A stretch of DNA of 9,253 nucleotides, taken from contig NZ_CAJTSC010000053.1 in NCBI RefSeq assembly GCF_910578895.1, positions 11,530 to 20,782 on the forward strand, written 5' to 3'. Below, piece by piece: positions 5,597 to 9,253 of this stretch (position 1 is the first letter of the stretch; the number at the start of each line of letters is the position of its first letter). The position numbers and the translations under genes were made by a program. A model generated the notes under the pieces. The model was not told where the DNA came from. It worked only from the letters and a program-made list of their open reading frames with translations, and made no database searches. This DNA comes from an uncultured Bacteroides sp. (GTDB lineage: Bacteria; Bacteroidota; Bacteroidia; Bacteroidales; Bacteroidaceae).

Positions 5597-7831
5597 ATGA
5601 AATTTAAAAAGTTCTTTTACTTATCCGCGGCACTGGCATTTGCACTATCCTCGTGCAGCGAAAATGATGACTTCAAAGAAGACTTTAAACCTGCAACCTA
5701 CAATGTTTTAGGAAAAGTTGAAAAAGGACCATTTATTAGCGGCTCCACTATTACCATTCAGCCGATGGATGGCAATCTGCAAGTGTTAGGAAGTTTGTAT
5801 TCCTCCACCATTCAGGATAACTTAGGGAACTTCTCTTTTGGTTCGAAACTGTTTGAAGCTCCGTATGCCGAATTGACAGCCAACGGTTACTTCTTCAATG
5901 AAGTATATGGCGAACTGTCTTCCGGAACATTAAATCTTCGTGCTTTGATCGACCTGTCGGATGCAACGACAGTAAACGTAAATCTTCTTACGCATTTGAA
6001 GTATCAAAGAATACAGAAGCTTATTGCAAATGGGATGAAGTTTGGAGAAGCCAACAAACAAGCACAAAAAGAATTGTTCACTGCCTTCGGACTTCAAAAA
6101 TATGCCGAGAAAGACGCATCTACTTTTTCCATAGCAGGAGGAACCGATGAATCCGCTGCCTTGATTGCCATTTCCTCGCTGTTACTTGTAGACAGAAGCG
6201 AAGCTGCCTTGACTGAATATTTAGCGAAGTTATGCAGAGAGTTTGGTGAAAAAGGAGACTTCGAAGAAAGTACAAAGCAACAAATCAATGAAGATAAAGA
6301 AGCTATATGGAATGACCTCTCTTCTGTAAGAAACAATATCATAACACGCTATGCAAGTCTTGGGCTTAGTGTAGAAGTCAAGGAGTTGGAACGCTTTATC
6401 GACTGGGACAATGACGGTGTGGCAGGTAATGAGATATTGCAAGAAGGACAGGAAGTCAAAATTGAAACAACAGAACTCAATGTACCCAATGAAGGTGGTG
6501 TCTATACCATTAAAATATCCTCACCTATTCCTGTTTATCTTGAACCGCAATTAGGTCCGGGAGAACCGGAAAACGGATTGGCAGAAGAAAGCATCTTCAC
6601 AGAAATGTACGATAAGATCTCTGATGCCGATATTTCCATGGAAAAAAGTTTGGCTAACAACACATTGACAATAAAAATAAATCCTCTCAACTCTAAAAGA
6701 CCGAAAACATCAGGTATCACAATATACGACAAGGTTAGCAATGTGGTTGGAAACATAACAATCACACAAGAGGGCAACGGCGATGCTTCTATTCCCAAAC
6801 TGGGACGGATTGGAAAAGAAGTTGTAAATGATATCGCAATGGAACTTGCACAAGGGTTTACAAATCTAAATACTGTAGAACAGTATTATTTTTATAACAA
6901 AGAAACAGATTTAGTCAGACGAAACATAAATCCGGAAAGTAATATTATCAACACTATTTGGAGCAACTTCTATGAAGCCAATAGATTGATAATGTTAATC
7001 AAGGACGCAGAAGCGAAACAACTCGGAGTATATCAAGAATATTTAGATGTATTCAGTGCCATGCAGTATTATAATATGGTAGTTACATGGGGAGATGTCC
7101 CGTATATAAACTATGTTCCTAACGGTTTAAACAGGGATATCAGAAGAACGCCGCAAAACGAGATTTTTGCCGATTTGAAAACCAAACTGGCAAAAGCAAT
7201 AGACTATCTTGAAGAAAAACGGAATGAATCGCTCGGTAGCGACATCAACGACTTCTTCTTCCTGTCGAAAGATGTGGCAAGGATCCTGCTTGCGGACATT
7301 TACATGTATCAAGGAGACTACAGCCCAGCCGAAAAGTTGTTGGAAAAAGTCATCAATAACGGTTTCTACACATTGGATACTTCCAATTACAACAATAAAG
7401 AAACAATAAACAATTTATTAAACGGGAACAGCACAGAAACGATATTTGTTACCTATAACAAAACTCAAACTCAACCACGAAGTGTCATAACAATTTTAGT
7501 TCCGAACCTAATTCCGATAATGACATATACGGACGTAGTGCTGTCTTATGCTGAGTGTCTTTATAAAAACGGAATGCTTTCGAAAGCAGAAAATGAGCTT
7601 TCGAAAGTCACAACAGCTAAAAATATTAATGTTTCGGGCAATAGTGTACTGGAAAAGATAAAGGATGCAAGATTGCAATTAATGCTATACACCGATACAA
7701 ATTTTGCTTTCATGAAAAGAAATGGCTTTGCAAAAGATACATATAGCGTGGAGGAATATAGAACGCTATTGCCTATTCCTCAAAACGAACTGATTTTTTG
7801 CCCGTCAATGACACAAAATCCGGGATATTAA
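5597..7831 (+). CDS. chimeric surface lipoprotein: carboxypeptidase-regulatory-like, BACON-like and SusD-like domains
   Basis: This 744-residue lipoprotein starts MKFKKFFYLSAALAFALSSC; Cys20 is the lipidation site, and SENDD after it resembles the Bacteroides surface-export signal. The in-frame ATG at 5570 adds nine residues ahead of a normal signal peptide and was not chosen. Domains: a beta-rich carboxypeptidase-regulatory-like domain (about 35-115; GKVEKGPFISGSTITIQ); a helical part to about 270 that ends in an acidic DWDNDGVAGNE loop resembling a calcium-binding loop; a BACON-like domain (about 286-392, ending NITITQEGN); and a SusD/RagB-like domain (about 393-744) with FYEANRLI, YYNMVVTWGDVPYIN, a tetratricopeptide-like stretch, and LLPIPQNEL and QNPGY at the end. 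The SusD part is only about 350 residues against roughly 500-600 in usual SusD proteins. No SusC gene is nearby. It probably binds a ligand at the cell surface; the ligand is unknown. Confidence 0.85.
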   Translation: MKFKKFFYLSAALAFALSSCSENDDFKEDFKPATYNVLGKVEKGPFISGSTITIQPMDGNLQVLGSLYSSTIQDNLGNFSFGSKLFEAPYAELTANGYFFNEVYGELSSGTLNLRALIDLSDATTVNVNLLTHLKYQRIQKLIANGMKFGEANKQAQKELFTAFGLQKYAEKDASTFSIAGGTDESAALIAISSLLLVDRSEAALTEYLAKLCREFGEKGDFEESTKQQINEDKEAIWNDLSSVRNNIITRYASLGLSVEVKELERFIDWDNDGVAGNEILQEGQEVKIETTELNVPNEGGVYTIKISSPIPVYLEPQLGPGEPENGLAEESIFTEMYDKISDADISMEKSLANNTLTIKINPLNSKRPKTSGITIYDKVSNVVGNITITQEGNGDASIPKLGRIGKEVVNDIAMELAQGFTNLNTVEQYYFYNKETDLVRRNINPESNIINTIWSNFYEANRLIMLIKDAEAKQLGVYQEYLDVFSAMQYYNMVVTWGDVPYINYVPNGLNRDIRRTPQNEIFADLKTKLAKAIDYLEEKRNESLGSDINDFFFLSKDVARILLADIYMYQGDYSPAEKLLEKVINNGFYTLDTSNYNNKETINNLLNGNSTETIFVTYNKTQTQPRSVITILVPNLIPIMTYTDVVLSYAECLYKNGMLSKAENELSKVTTAKNINVSGNSVLEKIKDARLQLMLYTDTNFAFMKRNGFAKDTYSVEEYRTLLPIPQNELIFCPSMTQNPGY

Positions 7832-7972
7832 TTCGCCAAAAGGGAGTGTGTTGAAACGGTGAAAAGTTTATATTATCGCATTTCCGGATGCGGATTAAAC
7901 AGGATATCAGTGTTCATTCAAAATTATAATATCTACTGAATGTCCCTAAGTCAGGAAGAGAAAAAATAGAAT
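7832..7972 (+). other. 3' untranslated stretch after the SusD-like gene
   Basis: About 140 bases lie between the stop codon and the terminator. No protein frame is convincing. A 5-bp hairpin (CGCAT/ATGCG around 7879-7894) and a weak CATTC/GAATG pairing are present. A short gene or a 3'-derived small RNA is possible but not supported. Confidence 0.3.
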
Positions 7973-8027
7973 AAAATGGCATTTGAGATGATATTGTCAA
8001 GTCAACTCCAAATGCCATTTTATTTTT
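7973..8027 (+). terminator. terminator of the SusD-like gene
   Basis: AAAATGGCATTTG (7973-7985) pairs perfectly over 13 bases with CAAATGCCATTTT (8009-8021), followed by ATTTTT. The loop is 23 bases. It is the only strong plus-strand terminator before the shared hairpin at 8102-8136. Confidence 0.8.
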
Positions 8028-8094
8028 AAGTCTGCTAAATCTACTATCAGAACTTATTCAGATTACCCGGCTATTCCCTTCATCACACAGCTAT

Positions 8095-8142
8095 AAAAAA
8101 TAAAGCCGTAACAGAGTATCATTCTATTACGGCTTTTTTTTA
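8095..8142. terminator. bidirectional terminator between the convergent lipoprotein genes
   Basis: AAAGCCGTAA (8102-8111) pairs over 10 bases with TTACGGCTTT (8127-8136). T-runs lie on both sides: eight T on the plus strand at 8134-8141, and ATTTTTTA on the minus strand. It lies 47 bases past the lipocalin-like stop codon and backs up the terminator at 7973-8027. Confidence 0.85.
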
Positions 8143-8183
8143 TTTCAAGTGAGTATCAACTTAAAAGCTGTATGCTATAAAAC

Positions 8184-8588
8184 TTATTGCACACGCTTAC
8201 AAGTAGCAGTAATTATGTCGCCTTCTTCCAACATTTGAACAGAAACCGTAGAGTTAGAAAGAGAAAGCACTTTTATATCCCACTCTGTGTCACTACTTAC
8301 ATATTTACAATGCATCACCTTTGATTTTGTATCATAAGTATAAGTGCAGTAATCCGACTTTTCAATATCCTCTTCGTCTGTAAAATAGCAATGCGTGTCA
8401 GTAATAACAAAATATGGATAACCGTCCCATTCTTCTTCTACTCCATTTGTCGCTACTTTTTCTATCTTCCATGTTCCAATAAGACTTGCAGCGTTACCGC
8501 TTTCATCTTCATCATCACTACAAGCTGCGAAGTTCACACACATAACTACGGCTATCAAAGCCATTCCGATTAATCTTAATGTTTTCAT
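8184..8588 (-). CDS. small lipocalin-like lipoprotein
   Basis: This 134-residue protein starts MKTLRLIGMALIAVVMCVNFAAC, a signal peptide with a lipobox; Cys23 would be lipidated. SDDEDES follows, an acidic segment typical of Bacteroides lipoproteins exported to the cell surface. The mature part opens with LIGTWKIEKV, the common start of lipocalin-like domains in Bacteroidetes lipoproteins. It continues with alternating strands (YFVITDTHCYF, DYCTYTYDTKSKVMHCKYV, WDIKVLSLSNSTVSVQML, DIITATCKRV), as expected for a small beta-barrel. Four cysteines remain after cleavage besides the lipidated one. The ligand and role are unknown. It is preceded by a strong promoter and the second structured leader RNA, whose last hairpin ends 16 bases before the start codon. 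Confidence 0.82.
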   Translation of the reverse strand: MKTLRLIGMALIAVVMCVNFAACSDDEDESGNAASLIGTWKIEKVATNGVEEEWDGYPYFVITDTHCYFTDEEDIEKSDYCTYTYDTKSKVMHCKYVSSDTEWDIKVLSLSNSTVSVQMLEEGDIITATCKRVQ

Positions 8589-8604
8589 TTTATTAATAAT
8601 TGTT

Positions 8605-8878
8605 GCTTACTTGTTCCCTTTGTAAGCTATTAAAAATGAAGAGACGTGGGAACATTGAATATTACTGTACTGAGGCTCTCGACTGCCCTTGGTTGAGTAA
8701 TAAACAATGCCCACGCCAAACGATATATAAGCTACCTTGGATAAGAGGTAGGTATATAACATCAGCGTGAGCGTCCTTGTCTATTATCTTCAACCAATGA
8801 AATTGTCGAGATTTCAGTACAAGATAATATATTAAACGCTCTTTTACTATAAATATGTCTACTTCCCGAACTCAGAAA
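8605..8878 (-). ncRNA. structured pseudoknotted leader RNA, copy 2 (unassigned family)
   Basis: Plus-strand coordinates, RNA read from high to low. P1 is 8820-8814 with 8673-8667 (GTACTGA/TCAGTAC); P2 is 8811-8805 with 8683-8677 (TCTCGAC/GTCGAGA); P3 is 8797-8790 with 8696-8689 (TTGGTTGA/TCAACCAA). GCGTGGGCATTG (8716-8705) pairs with CAATG (8657-8653) and CCCACGT (8650-8644) across a bulged TT, outside P1, giving the same pseudoknot as copy 1. CTCACGC (8771-8765) can pair with GCGTGGG instead; between them is an extra hairpin based on CTACC/GGTAG (8732-8751) that copy 1 lacks. P5 is 8627-8622 with 8610-8605, with AAGGGAAC in its loop. GACATATT, AGCGTT and TTATCTTG are kept at the 5' side. Helix sequences differ from copy 1 while pairing is kept. 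Function is unknown. Confidence 0.72.
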
Positions 8879-8884
8879 GCGCCG

Positions 8885-8915
8885 CAAAGGTATAGAAAAG
8901 GTGTTGGAACTCAAA
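8885..8915 (-). promoter_or_regulatory. strong Bacteroides-type promoter for leader copy 2 and the lipocalin-like gene
   Basis: On the minus strand TTTG (8915-8912) is followed after exactly 19 bases by TACCTTTG (8892-8885), a full consensus match. A 7-base inverted repeat, AGGTGTT (8899-8905) and AACACCT (8921-8927), brackets the -33 element and could be an operator. Transcription would begin near 8878, about 290 bases before the start codon. Confidence 0.75.
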
Positions 8916-8953
8916 AGAAAAACACCTCAAATTTCACTTCGACTAACACACAA

Positions 8954-9015
8954 CTACTGAAACATCTACTGGGATTGAAACCCAAAACGAAAATGTTTCA
9001 GCTATGTTTCAGTAG
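8954..9015. repeat. inverted and tandem ATGTTTCAG repeats
   Basis: CTACTGAAACAT (8954-8965) is a perfect 12-base inverse of ATGTTTCAGTAG (9004-9015). A second ATGTTTCAG (8993-9001) lies 2 bases before the last one, so two copies sit 11 bases apart, one helical turn. CTACTG recurs at 8966-8971. GGGATTGAAACCC sits in the centre. The layout suggests a regulator or recombinase binding site, or the upper part of a small structured RNA. Confidence 0.5.
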
Positions 9016-9024
9016 GAAAAGAGA

Positions 9025-9063
9025 AAGCCCTTGTAAATTTCTAATTTACAAGGGCTTATTTTC
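9025..9063. terminator. strong hairpin terminator
   Basis: AAGCCCTTGTAAAT (9025-9038) pairs perfectly over 14 bases with ATTTACAAGGGCTT (9044-9057) around a 5-base loop, followed on the plus strand by ATTTTC. On the minus strand the flank is TTTCTCTTTTCC. No gene is seen to its left on the plus strand. It may end a leftward transcript that enters from the right, or a small RNA containing the repeats at 8954-9015. Confidence 0.6.
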
Positions 9064-9213
9064 ATCTTTTCGTACCCTCAACCGTTCTGTTCTCGAACCA
9101 ATTCTTGCATGATTTGAACTTGATTTGGGAATTAAGAGAATGGATACCTCATCCATAATATTATAAAATGCCAGTTAAAACAAAATTTTGAATGTATTGA
9201 ACTTCTGATTTCT

Positions 9214-9221
9214 TATATTTG
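9214..9221 (+). promoter_or_regulatory. -7 box of a promoter reading out of the window
   Basis: TATATTTG matches TAnnTTTG fully. The nearest TTTG upstream (9187-9190) is 23 bases away, a little long. It would start a transcript near 9228 for a gene beyond the right edge. Confidence 0.4.
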
Positions 9222-9253
9222 CAACACGATGTTTTACCATATAAGATTATAAG

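Larger units (their letters stand above)
8928..9253. other. right-edge intergenic region
   Basis: No gene is supported in this stretch. It holds a set of ATGTTTCAG repeats (8954-9015), a strong hairpin (9025-9057), a small 6-bp hairpin ATGGAT/ATCCAT (9140-9156) and a rightward -7 box (9214-9221). The region is AT-rich, and a frame on the plus strand that starts at 8855 is not coding. Confidence 0.4.

Noticed and set aside
5340..8820. Invertible DNA segment bounded by the two leader copies
   Set aside because: The copies are in inverted orientation, but their identity is in short scattered motifs and structure, too low for homologous or site-specific inversion.
8855..9112. 85-codon plus-strand frame starting at 8855
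   Set aside because: It crosses the leader 2 promoter in antisense, the repeat cluster and a strong terminator hairpin, and its product is low-complexity basic sequence.
9085..9125. tRNA-like or attachment-site-like text on the minus strand (GTTCAAATC, GGTTCGAG)
   Set aside because: No acceptor stem, D arm or anticodon arm can be built, and no integrase gene is in the window.

Overview
The window looks like chromosomal DNA of a gut Bacteroidales, most likely Bacteroides or Phocaeicola. The evidence is Bacteroides-type promoters (TTTG, about 19-22 bases, TAnnTTTG), lipoproteins with Cys followed by Ser/Asp/Glu-rich surface-export signals, a SusD-type protein with a BACON-like domain, and near absence of Shine-Dalgarno sequences. 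No tRNA, rRNA, CRISPR array or insertion sequence was recognised.

Left half (1-5078), GC-richer, housekeeping-like: a terminator hairpin and a long inverted repeat precede a GNAT acetyltransferase gene (+). Convergent to it is a minus-strand series read from right to left. It comprises a degenerate SAM-methyltransferase-like gene, a PduO-type cob(I)alamin adenosyltransferase gene, a small acidic DUF2795-type gene with its own promoter inside the end of the adenosyltransferase gene, a terminator, and a RecQ-like DEAH helicase with an unusual C-terminal half.

Right half (5079-9253), visibly AT-richer, accessory-like: two convergent lipoprotein cassettes face each other across terminators. The rightward cassette is a promoter, a long structured leader RNA and a chimeric lipoprotein (carboxypeptidase-regulatory-like domain, helical part, BACON-like domain, compact SusD-like domain) with no SusC partner nearby. 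The leftward cassette is a strong promoter, a second leader RNA and a small lipocalin-like lipoprotein.

The most interesting signal is the pair of leader RNAs (about 5280-5519 on + and 8878-8605 on -). Their stems differ in sequence, yet each folds into the same three stacked helices. A conserved GCGTGGG in the apical loop pairs with UUCCCACG downstream of the base, forming a pseudoknot. The same GCGTGGG can instead pair with a conserved CTCACGC just upstream, so the RNA has two mutually exclusive folds. I cannot assign it to a named RNA family. The two copies may represent an undescribed Bacteroidales regulatory RNA class placed in front of surface lipoprotein genes.
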